Program-made: the position numbers and the translations under genes
From: Flavobacterium amniphilum
GTDB taxonomy: Bacteria; Bacteroidota; Bacteroidia; Flavobacteriales; Flavobacteriaceae
Reading direction: 5' to 3'
Assembly (NCBI RefSeq): GCF_023634845.1
Contig: NZ_JAMLJL010000005.1
Location: 186,001-250,000, forward strand
Length of the DNA stretch: 64,000 bases
The notes under the pieces: generated by a model
Told to the model about the DNA's origin: nothing
The model's database searches: none
The model's input: the letters and a program-made list of their open reading frames with translations, nothing else
Part shown: piece after piece, positions 10,076 to 17,718 of the stretch
How the letters are laid out: each line of letters opens with the position of its first letter
Numbering within the stretch: the first letter of the stretch is position 1

Positions 10076-11386
10076 TTAATTCTGCTTTTTCTTAGGAACC
10101 CTTAGCAACAAAATTAATCCCAGAATAAAGAAAACTGCCAGAAACACAATTGAATTTCGCATCGATCCGGTCACTTGGTCAATAATACCATAAATTGACA
10201 TTCCGATTACAATTCCTATTTTTTCGGTTACATCATAAAAACTGAAATAAGACGCGGTATCTTCTGTCTCAGGTAAAAACTTCGAATACGTTGATCGTGC
10301 CAATGACTGAATCCCTCCCATCACTAGGCCTACAAATCCGGCAATTGCGTAAAATTCATTAGGTGTTTCTACAAAAAAGGCAAAACCGCATAATACAGCC
10401 CAAAATGCATTCAGAAATATTAGAACATTGATGTTACCAAATTTACCGGACGCTCTTGATGTTAGAAAAGCACCCAAAATGGCTACAATCTGAATAACCA
10501 AAATACTAATAATCAAACCGGTAGTCTTTTGACTGGGCGTTTCCCAAGCAATTTCTTCCGCTCCAAAATAAGTCGCCACCAACATCACAGTCTGAACTGC
10601 CATAATGAAAACGAAGTAACTCACTAAGTATCGTTTCAGTACAATATTTTTCTTTACATCCTCCCAAACGATCCCTAATTCTTTAAAACCGTCAAAAACA
10701 ACTGCTCTTGTAACTTTATGTCCGGTTGAAACTCCTTTTGGAAGGTAATAATACGTTATATGACTGAATCCAATCCACCAGATTCCAACTAAAATAAACG
10801 AATATCTCATCATTTCGAGATGATCTTTAATTGGAGCATTTTTTGGAACAGACATAACCATTCCCAGATTAACAATAAGCAACAATGTACTTCCTAAATA
10901 CCCTAATGAAAATCCACGTGCACTTACCTTATCCTGCTGCTCCGGGTAAGCAATATCAGGCAGATACGAATTATAAAACACCAAACTGGCCCAAAATCCG
11001 ATCAATCCAAACAAATAAATTGTATAACTTATGAAAAAATTATTAATGTCAAAAAAATACAATCCAATGCATGATAATCCTCCCATATAACAGAAGAAGC
11101 GTAAAAAAGCCAGTTTATTTCCAACGTAATCAGCTATACCTGATAAGATAGGTGAAATAAAAGCCACAATTAAAAAAGCCAGAGCAGTTACAAAAGTAAT
11201 CATAGCCGTATCCTTGAAATGATATCCAAAAACATCAACATAATCTTTTTTTGCGTCTTTAAATATAAGCTCATAAAAAATAGGAAAAATAGCCGATGCA
11301 ATCACCAAACTGTATACCGAATTAGCCCAGTCATAGAAAGCCCAGGCATTTAATAATTTTCTGTCCCCTTTTTGAAGTTGTTCCAT
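10076..11386 (-). CDS. MFS transporter, UMF1/Atg22-like family
   Basis: Twelve-TM inner-membrane protein of about 436 residues. LLNAWAFYDWANSVYSLVIA at about residues 10-29 is the signature start of the UMF1 (Atg22-like) family; GGIQSLARSTYSKFLPE and FYDVTEKIGIVIG further on also fit. ATG 11386 (MEQLQKGDRK) is chosen because an upstream in-frame start would place codons inside the terminator of the preceding gene. Substrate unknown; yeast Atg22 exports amino acids from the vacuole, which does not transfer safely to bacteria. Confidence 0.83.
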   Translation of the reverse strand: MEQLQKGDRKLLNAWAFYDWANSVYSLVIASAIFPIFYELIFKDAKKDYVDVFGYHFKDTAMITFVTALAFLIVAFISPILSGIADYVGNKLAFLRFFCYMGGLSCIGLYFFDINNFFISYTIYLFGLIGFWASLVFYNSYLPDIAYPEQQDKVSARGFSLGYLGSTLLLIVNLGMVMSVPKNAPIKDHLEMMRYSFILVGIWWIGFSHITYYYLPKGVSTGHKVTRAVVFDGFKELGIVWEDVKKNIVLKRYLVSYFVFIMAVQTVMLVATYFGAEEIAWETPSQKTTGLIISILVIQIVAILGAFLTSRASGKFGNINVLIFLNAFWAVLCGFAFFVETPNEFYAIAGFVGLVMGGIQSLARSTYSKFLPETEDTASYFSFYDVTEKIGIVIGMSIYGIIDQVTGSMRNSIVFLAVFFILGLILLLRVPKKKQN

Positions 11387-11409
11387 AGTTTTTGTTTTGG
11401 CAATAAAAA

Positions 11410-11433
11410 AAGTCCCTCTCATTTAAGGGACTT
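11410..11433 (-). terminator. Terminator of the M48 peptidase gene
   Basis: Stem AAGTCCCT/AGGGACTT, 8-nt loop, minus-strand T tract. It separates the M48 gene from the UMF1 gene downstream. Confidence 0.87.
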
Positions 11434-11452
11434 CGAAAATACACTTTTTATT

Positions 11453-12265
11453 TTATTTTACGGAAGAATTAAATTTTGCTGCTTCTGCTTTCGTAGTAGG
11501 AATCCAGGATCTAATATTATCTATACGCGTCTGGTTACTCGGGTGCGTACTTAAAAATTCAGGTGGAGCCTGCCCTCCGGACTGTACCGACATTCTTTCC
11601 CAAACTGAAACTGCATTCTCAGGAGCATAACCGGCTATCGTCATCAATAACAAACCGATTTGGTCAGCTTGAGTTTCATGAGCACGGCTAAATGGCAACA
11701 TCCCTCCTACCTGACTTGCTAATCCGTAATACTGCATGAATTGCTGTTGTTCCTGTTCAGACTTACTTCCAGTAGCCACTGCCACACCAACAGCTCCGGC
11801 CTGTTGCAACAATCCGGCACTCATACGTTGCTGTCCGTGATTAGCCAAAGCATGTGCAACCTCGTGGCCTAAAACCGCAGCTAAACCGGCATCATCTTTA
11901 GTTATTGGTAAAATCCCGGTGTACACAACAATTTTTCCTCCGGGCATACACCAGGCATTGACTTCTTTACTGTCAACCAACTTATATTCCCATTTATAGT
12001 CTTTTAAATAATCAGCCTTTCCGTTAGCCGTTAACCAACGTTCGGCTGCAACTTTAATCTTATTGGCAACCATCTCAACTCTTTGTGCATCTTTAGTACC
12101 GGTTAACACTTTATTTTCCGATAAAAACTGACTGTATTGCTGAAATGACATTGGAAAAATCTGGCTATCCGGAACCAAAGCCAATGTTTGTTTTCCTGTA
12201 AACGGATTTGTTGCACAAGCGTAAGCTAAAGCCAAAAGCCCTAATGATGCTATTACTTTTTTCAT
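11453..12265 (-). CDS. M48-family metallopeptidase lipoprotein
   Basis: Predicted periplasmic, membrane-anchored zinc protease (BepA/LoiP-like group, envelope protein quality control). 270 residues: lipobox LAYAC with Cys17, zinc motif HEVAH at 134-138 and the downstream ligand region HETQAD with Glu197. Complete catalytic set. The C-terminus contains FLSTHPSNQTRIDNI, typical of the family (the STHP motif). The client is unknown. Own terminator, single-gene unit. Confidence 0.9.
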   Translation of the reverse strand: MKKVIASLGLLALAYACATNPFTGKQTLALVPDSQIFPMSFQQYSQFLSENKVLTGTKDAQRVEMVANKIKVAAERWLTANGKADYLKDYKWEYKLVDSKEVNAWCMPGGKIVVYTGILPITKDDAGLAAVLGHEVAHALANHGQQRMSAGLLQQAGAVGVAVATGSKSEQEQQQFMQYYGLASQVGGMLPFSRAHETQADQIGLLLMTIAGYAPENAVSVWERMSVQSGGQAPPEFLSTHPSNQTRIDNIRSWIPTTKAEAAKFNSSVK

Positions 12266-12423
12266 GTTAGTTCAATTATTTGTTGTTACTTATTGTAAAA
12301 TTAATACTTTTCAAAGATTCCCACTTATAAAAACCCTCTGAATTTTATCATAATTTTAAGACTCAAAATTTATACCAAACGCTAAAAAACCATTAAATTG
12401 CATAAGAATTAAAGTAATAAATT

Positions 12424-13278
12424 TTGAAACCAAAAAAAGACCAAGGTATTGAAGTACCTAAACCGCTGATTTACACATTACAGTTCATTCAATTTTTTTC
12501 AACCGGATTAGTCACAAAAATCGGAGCCAGGATATTTACAACTCCTATCAAACACAAAACTCCGAAGCGCGAGTATCATATGGAAGCGAATGCCAGACAG
12601 GAAAAGCTTCATATTCCGAAAATAAATAAAGAAATTGTAACGTATCATTATGGCGAAGGTGAGAAAAAAATATTACTGGTTCACGGATGGTCAGGAAGAG
12701 GTACCCAATTAGTAAAATTTGCCGATGAAATTATAAAAAGTGGTTATTCAACAGTTAGCTTTGATGCTCCTGCACATGGAAAATCCGGTTCATCGACAAC
12801 ATTGATGCCAGAATTCATCGCTTCTATTTTGGAAATGGAAAAAATATATGGACCGTTTGAATATGCCATAGGTCATTCATTAGGCGGCATGTCACTCTTA
12901 AATTCGGTAAAACAAGGACTAAAAATTAAGAAATTGGTCATAATTGGCAGCGGGGATAAAATCATCGATATTTTAAATGATTTCGTTTCAAAAGTAAAGT
13001 TGAAACCAATCATAGCAGAAAAATTAAGAAATCATTTTGAAAAAAAATCAGGAGAATCAATGGAAAGTTATGCAGCACACTTTGCGGCAAAAGATGTACA
13101 CGTCCCTACATTGGTAATTCATGATGAAAATGATTATGAAGTTCCGGTTTCATGTGGGATAAATATCCATAAAAATTTACCCGACGGAGAACTGTATCTG
13201 ACAAAAAAATTAGGCCACCGGAAAATATTGGGTGACGCATCAGTTATTAACAAATCAATATCTTTCATTTATGATTAA
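12424..13278 (+). CDS. Alpha/beta hydrolase
   Basis: 284 residues with the alpha/beta hydrolase fold: oxyanion loop LLVHGWSGRG, nucleophile elbow GHSLGG (Ser near residue 158), acidic residue in DENDYEVP and a C-terminal His in LGHRKIL. Substrate unknown, likely an ester or thioester. The start shown is TTG at 12424, giving a hydrophobic-rich N-terminus; an internal ATG at about 12580 would cut about 52 residues. Its last 8 bp overlap the msrB start, so translation is probably coupled. Confidence 0.82.
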   Translation: MKPKKDQGIEVPKPLIYTLQFIQFFSTGLVTKIGARIFTTPIKHKTPKREYHMEANARQEKLHIPKINKEIVTYHYGEGEKKILLVHGWSGRGTQLVKFADEIIKSGYSTVSFDAPAHGKSGSSTTLMPEFIASILEMEKIYGPFEYAIGHSLGGMSLLNSVKQGLKIKKLVIIGSGDKIIDILNDFVSKVKLKPIIAEKLRNHFEKKSGESMESYAAHFAAKDVHVPTLVIHDENDYEVPVSCGINIHKNLPDGELYLTKKLGHRKILGDASVINKSISFIYD

Positions 13279-13762
13279 TGTTTTGAAATACACCGTCTTA
13301 TTAATCGTCCTGTTTGTGAGTTCATGCCAAGGTCAGGAAAGAAAAGAAACTGTAAAAAAAGAAAAGAAAACCATGAAATACACAGTAGAAAAAACGGAAG
13401 CAGAATGGAAAGCGCAGCTTGGGCCTGAACGTTACCGCATTTTAAGAGAAAAAGGAACCGAATATTCACACACCGGCGAATACAACCTTCATTTTGAAAA
13501 AGGAACTTATGTTTGCGGCGGATGTCAGGAACCATTATTTTCAAGTGATTCCAAATTCGAATCCCACTGTGGATGGCCTTCATTTGACGAAGCTTTACCC
13601 GGAAAGGTGGAATACAAGAAAGATTTATCATTCGGAATGGCAAGGACAGAAATTTTGTGCGCCAAGTGCGGAGGCCATCTTGGACACATTTTTGACGACG
13701 GCCCAACCGAAACAGGAAAACGCTTTTGTGTTAATTCTGCATCACTTGATTTTAAAAAATGA
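13271..13762 (+). CDS. msrB: Peptide-methionine (R)-S-oxide reductase, lipoprotein form
   Basis: Reduces methionine-R-sulfoxide in proteins. ATG 13271 gives 163 residues with a lipoprotein signal (FVSSC), so the enzyme probably acts outside the cytoplasm. Zinc pairs C82-x-x-C85 and C130-x-x-C133 and the catalytic Cys153 in RFCVNSASL are all present, as are HCGWPSF and HLGHIFDDGP. A longer reading from 13232 would add a non-signal extension inside the hydrolase gene and is disfavoured. The ATG lies inside the last codons of the hydrolase gene. Confidence 0.94.
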   Translation: MINVLKYTVLLIVLFVSSCQGQERKETVKKEKKTMKYTVEKTEAEWKAQLGPERYRILREKGTEYSHTGEYNLHFEKGTYVCGGCQEPLFSSDSKFESHCGWPSFDEALPGKVEYKKDLSFGMARTEILCAKCGGHLGHIFDDGPTETGKRFCVNSASLDFKK

Positions 13763-13827
13763 TAAAAAATTGCCAATCTTGTTAAATTTTTTTACTTTGC
13801 AATCCCAATTTTATAGTTAAAACCATA

Positions 13828-15600
13828 ATGACCAAAATTACCCGATTATTTGATTTCCCATATCACCAGTTAAGTAGACAAAACAAACCGGATGCATTAG
13901 TAACAAAATACAATGGCGTTTGGGTGAAAACATCGACGCAGGAATACATTGACAAAGCCAATGCAGTTTCGAGAGCTTTATTAAGGCTTGGGATTCAAAA
14001 AAATGATAAAATCGCCATCATTTCTTCCAATAACAGGACAGAATGGAATATCATGGATATTGGTGCTCTACAGACCGGAGCACAAACCGTTCCTATCTAT
14101 CCCACTATTGCACAGGAAGATTATGAATATATTTTAAATCATTCAGAGTCAAAATTTTGTTTCGTTTCCGATATTGAAGTATTGAATAAACTGAATGCCA
14201 TAAAAGGGAATGTACCTACTTTGACCCATGTTTATACGTTCAATGAAATTCAGGGCGAGAAACACTGGACTGAATTATTAACACTTGGCGAAGACACTTC
14301 AAACCAAAATGAAGTGGAAGAACGAAAAAACAGTGTTAACACATTAGATTTAGCCACCATTATTTATACTTCTGGAACAACCGGAAAACCTAAAGGTGTA
14401 ATGTTGTCACACAGTAATATTGTATCTAATGTTACTGACAGTTCAAACAGAATTCCTTTTGAAGAAGGAAAAAGCCGGGCGTTAAGCTTCTTACCGGTTT
14501 GCCATATCTTCGAACGTATGATATTGTATTTATATCAATACTACAGTATCTCAATCTATTTTGGCGAATCAATCGAAAAATTAAGCGACAACCTTAAGGA
14601 AGTTAAACCAAATGTAATGTCAGCTGTTCCAAGACTTTTAGAAAAAGTATATGATAAAATTTATCAAAAAGGAACCGAATTAACCGGATTAAAGAAAAAA
14701 CTGTTTTTCTGGGCCATTGATTTAGGCTTAAGATATGAACCATATGGTGCAAACGGATTTTGGTATGAATTCCAATTAAAAATCGCCCGTAAATTGATTT
14801 TCAGCAAATGGCAGGAGGGTCTTGGCGGGGAATTAGATTTAATGGTTTCCGGAAGTGCTGCACTTCAACCGAGATTAACACGCGTATTTGCTGCTGCAGG
14901 AATTCCAATTATGGAAGGTTATGGATTAACCGAAACATCACCTGTTATTACAGTAAACGACCAAAGAAATAAAGGTTTTAAAATTGGTACAGTTGGAAAA
15001 CCAATCGATAATCTTGACGTAAAAATTGCTGAAGACGGTGAAATTCTTTGTAAAGGACCAAACATTATGATGGGCTATTATAAAGATGAAAAACTGACTA
15101 ATGAAGTCATTAGTAATGGTTATTTCCATACCGGTGATATTGGAGAATTTGACAGCGAAGGCTTCTTACGAATAACAGACCGCAAAAAGGAAATGTTCAA
15201 AACTTCGGGCGGAAAATACATTGCTCCGCAATTATTGGAAAACACCATGAAACAATCCCGCTTTATTGAGCAGATTATGGTTGTTGGAGATGGTCAGAAA
15301 ATGCCGGGAGCTATCATTCAACCGAATTTTGACTTTATCAAAGAATGGGCTTCCATCCACAAAATCCAAATTGGTCAAACCAATGAAGAAATAATAGAAA
15401 ATAAAGAAGTGATTGAAAGAATCCAGCAGGAAGTTGATACTTTTAATACTAAATTTGGAAATTGGGAAAAAATCAAACGATTTGAATTAACACCTGACAT
15501 CTGGTCTATAGACGGCGGACAACTTACCCCTACTTTAAAAGTTAAACGTAAAGTAATCCTTGAAAAATACAAAGGCCTTTACGATAAGATATATAACTAA
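13828..15600 (+). CDS. Long-chain acyl-CoA synthetase (AMP-binding)
   Basis: Activates a fatty acid to acyl-CoA with ATP; cytoplasmic or membrane-associated. 590 residues. The AMP-binding P-loop YTSGTTGKPKGVMLSH lies at about 179-194, the A5 region MEGYGLTETSP at about 366-376, and YFHTGDIG with ITDRKKEMFKTSGGKYIAP near the C-terminus. These fit the long-chain (FadD/FAA) type used by Bacteroidetes. It lies 3.4 kb before the beta-oxidation operon and probably feeds it. The sequence TTACTTTG about 40 bp upstream resembles a weak -7 box. Confidence 0.93.
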   Translation: MTKITRLFDFPYHQLSRQNKPDALVTKYNGVWVKTSTQEYIDKANAVSRALLRLGIQKNDKIAIISSNNRTEWNIMDIGALQTGAQTVPIYPTIAQEDYEYILNHSESKFCFVSDIEVLNKLNAIKGNVPTLTHVYTFNEIQGEKHWTELLTLGEDTSNQNEVEERKNSVNTLDLATIIYTSGTTGKPKGVMLSHSNIVSNVTDSSNRIPFEEGKSRALSFLPVCHIFERMILYLYQYYSISIYFGESIEKLSDNLKEVKPNVMSAVPRLLEKVYDKIYQKGTELTGLKKKLFFWAIDLGLRYEPYGANGFWYEFQLKIARKLIFSKWQEGLGGELDLMVSGSAALQPRLTRVFAAAGIPIMEGYGLTETSPVITVNDQRNKGFKIGTVGKPIDNLDVKIAEDGEILCKGPNIMMGYYKDEKLTNEVISNGYFHTGDIGEFDSEGFLRITDRKKEMFKTSGGKYIAPQLLENTMKQSRFIEQIMVVGDGQKMPGAIIQPNFDFIKEWASIHKIQIGQTNEEIIENKEVIERIQQEVDTFNTKFGNWEKIKRFELTPDIWSIDGGQLTPTLKVKRKVILEKYKGLYDKIYN

Positions 15601-15611
15601 AATCTTTTGTC

Positions 15612-16661
15612 ATGAAATTTAAACTTCTTCTTTGTTTTTCTCTAATTATGGTAACTTTCTTTAATTGCAAAAACAAAGAGGAAGTTTCTAATTTAGACTA
15701 CCTGCATTACGCAAATCCTGAAGATCAATATGCAGGAGGAATCCGAATGATTCCCATCAAAACTCCGGCCGGAGAATTTAAGGTTTGGACCAAACGAATT
15801 GGTAACAATCCAAAAATAAAGGTTTTATTGCTTCACGGAGGTCCTGGCATTACACATGAATTATACGAGTGTTTCGATGGTTATTTCCCACAGGAAGGCA
15901 TCGAGTATATTTATTATGACCAACTCGGTTCTTATTACAGTGACCAGCCAAATGACAACAAACTTTGGACAAACGAGCGCTTTGTCGAAGAAGTTGAACA
16001 AGTCCGAAAAGCATTAGGATTAAACAAAGATAATTTTTACCTGATGGGACAATCCTGGGGCGGAATACTCGCTATGGAATATGCTTTTAAATACCAAAAT
16101 AATTTAAAAGGATTAGTCATTTCCAACATGATGTCCAGTGCGCCTGAATACAATAAATATGCAGAGGAAGTATTAGGTCCACAATTACCAAAAGAAGTAT
16201 TCGAACAGATCAAAACATTTGAAAAAAATAAAGATTATCATAATCCAGAATACCAGAAATTACTTTTCAAATATTATTATACTGAACACATACTGAGAAA
16301 ACCTCTAAACGAATGGCCGGAATCTGTTAACAGATGCTTCAAACACCTTAATCCGAATGTATATATCTATATGCAGGGACCAAGTGAATTCGGAATAACA
16401 GGAAATGCAACATTAAAAGATTGGGATGTCCGTGACCAACTAAAAACGATTTCAGTACCAACATTGGTTATTGGGTCAAAACATGACACTATGGATCCGA
16501 AACACATGGAATGGATGTCAAAAGAGGTCCAAAACGGTCAATTCCTATATTGCCCTAACGGCAGCCATCTTTCCCAGTATGATGACCAGAAAATTTATAT
16601 ACCGGGCGTTATAAAATTTTTGAAGGATGTTGACCAAAACACTTTCAATAACAAAAAATAA
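15612..16661 (+). CDS. Proline-iminopeptidase-like hydrolase, lipoprotein
   Basis: 349 residues of the S33 alpha/beta-hydrolase family, which removes N-terminal proline or acts on related amides and esters. A lipobox ends at Cys19 (TFFNC). LLHGGPGITHE carries the HGGPG oxyanion motif, GQSWGG the nucleophile Ser, HDTMDPKH the acid region, and NGSHLSQYDD the His. All catalytic positions are present. Being lipid-anchored, it may act on exogenous peptides. Starts 11 bp after the acyl-CoA synthetase, so likely co-transcribed. Confidence 0.87.
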   Translation: MKFKLLLCFSLIMVTFFNCKNKEEVSNLDYLHYANPEDQYAGGIRMIPIKTPAGEFKVWTKRIGNNPKIKVLLLHGGPGITHELYECFDGYFPQEGIEYIYYDQLGSYYSDQPNDNKLWTNERFVEEVEQVRKALGLNKDNFYLMGQSWGGILAMEYAFKYQNNLKGLVISNMMSSAPEYNKYAEEVLGPQLPKEVFEQIKTFEKNKDYHNPEYQKLLFKYYYTEHILRKPLNEWPESVNRCFKHLNPNVYIYMQGPSEFGITGNATLKDWDVRDQLKTISVPTLVIGSKHDTMDPKHMEWMSKEVQNGQFLYCPNGSHLSQYDDQKIYIPGVIKFLKDVDQNTFNNKK

Positions 16662-16730
16662 ACACTTAAAAATCAGTTTATTAAGAATAAAATTATTAAA
16701 TTCACATTCTAACCAAAAACAAAAAACAAG

Positions 16731-17114
16731 ATGAATTTAAAAAATTTTATTATTGGAGGGATCATTGGAAGTATCGTTGATTTTCTTTTAGGCTGGTTAT
16801 TTTACGGTACTCTTTTTAAAGACATTTTCCCAGCTTCTGAAAATCAAAATCTAACCTTTATCTATTTAGGTTGCCTGACATTTTCATTGTTTGTTTCCTA
16901 TATTTTTAATAAATGGGCAATGATCTCAACATTTGCAACCGGAGCAGTTGCCGGTGCAATTATTGGTTTCTTTTATGGCCTATCCATGAATTTCTTTATG
17001 TTTTCCAACATGCCTTTCAACGCTACAAACATGTGTCTTGATGTCGCAATCAATATTGTTATGTCAGCAGTTGTTGGTGGTGCTATCGGATTAGTTTCCG
17101 GCAAATTAAAATAA
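16731..17114 (+). CDS. Hypothetical four-TM membrane protein
   Basis: 127 residues, almost entirely hydrophobic: segments near 7-27, 43-60, 66-90 and 103-125, with Gly-rich packing (GAVAGAIIGFFYG, VGGAIGLVSG). Not recognised. Follows the iminopeptidase-like gene by 69 bp and ends at a strong terminator. No catalytic motifs seen. Confidence 0.72.
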   Translation: MNLKNFIIGGIIGSIVDFLLGWLFYGTLFKDIFPASENQNLTFIYLGCLTFSLFVSYIFNKWAMISTFATGAVAGAIIGFFYGLSMNFFMFSNMPFNATNMCLDVAINIVMSAVVGGAIGLVSGKLK

Positions 17115-17134
17115 TATCAGAAAATAAAACTCCG

Positions 17135-17159
17135 AAACTCCCTCAAATAAAGGGAGTTT
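17135..17159 (+). terminator. Terminator before the beta-oxidation operon
   Basis: Stem AAACTCCCT/AGGGAGTTT with a 7-nt loop and a T tract. It isolates the marR-fadNAE operon from the upstream genes. Confidence 0.9.
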
Positions 17160-17198
17160 TTTTATTGGTATTATTTTCTGGTAAAAATTTTCATAATT

Positions 17199-17216
17199 TA
17201 TTATGCGCGCATAATA
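17199..17216. promoter_or_regulatory. 18-bp perfect palindrome, probable MarR operator
   Basis: TATTATGCGCGCATAATA is fully self-complementary and lies 34 bp before the marR start, just upstream of a TACTTTTG -7 box (17225-17232). The palindrome covers the region where a -33 element would be. Size and symmetry match operators of MarR dimers, so autoregulation of the fad operon is likely (inference). Confidence 0.7.
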
Positions 17217-17224
17217 TTTTTTAT

Positions 17225-17232
17225 TACTTTTG
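17225..17232 (+). promoter_or_regulatory. -7 box of the marR-fad operon (TACTTTTG)
   Basis: Matches TAnnTTTG, 18 bp before the ATG of marR. The usual -33 TTTG is not visible and its place is taken by the palindrome. Confidence 0.55.
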
Positions 17233-17250
17233 ATTTATTAGAACAAATCT

Positions 17251-17718
17251 ATGAAAGATAAAACTATAGACTATGTACTACGCGCAACCTGGCAGGCCGT
17301 GTCACGCATGTACAACGAAGAAGCAACCAAATACGGTGGTTCAATGGCTGTAGGATTTGCACTTTTAAGTATTGACAAGGAAGAAGGAACACCGTCGACC
17401 AATATCAGCAGCCGCATGGGAATGGAACCAACAAGTTTGACCCGCACTCTGAAATCGATGGAAGAAAAAGGATTGATATACAGAAAACCAAATCCGGCCG
17501 ATGGCAGAGGTGTTTTAATTTACCTGACCAAAGAAGGCAAAGAAAAAAGAGAATTATCGAAACAAACCGTTCTTAAATTTAATGAAACCGTAAGAAAACA
17601 TGTTTCTGATGAAAAAATCATGCACTTCATGGAAGTTGCCGAAATAATTAATGAATTAATTCAAGATAAAAACATATTCAATCAACCAGAAGAATTAGAA
17701 AATGAAAAGAGTTATTAA
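17251..17718 (+). CDS. MarR-family transcriptional regulator of the beta-oxidation operon
   Basis: 155-residue winged-helix dimer protein. The recognition helix region is ISSRMGMEPTSLTRTLKSME (about 50-69), followed by the wing NPADGRGVLIYLTKEGKE with the conserved DxR. Probably represses the operon it heads and is released by acyl-CoA or a fatty acid; the ligand is inferred from the neighbours. The stop lies 17 bp inside fadN, so translation is coupled. Confidence 0.9.
   Translation: MKDKTIDYVLRATWQAVSRMYNEEATKYGGSMAVGFALLSIDKEEGTPSTNISSRMGMEPTSLTRTLKSMEEKGLIYRKPNPADGRGVLIYLTKEGKEKRELSKQTVLKFNETVRKHVSDEKIMHFMEVAEIINELIQDKNIFNQPEELENEKSY

Noticed and set aside
11387..11422. N-terminal extension of the UMF1-type transporter
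   Set aside because: It would overlap the terminator of the upstream M48 gene; the family signature begins after ATG 11386.
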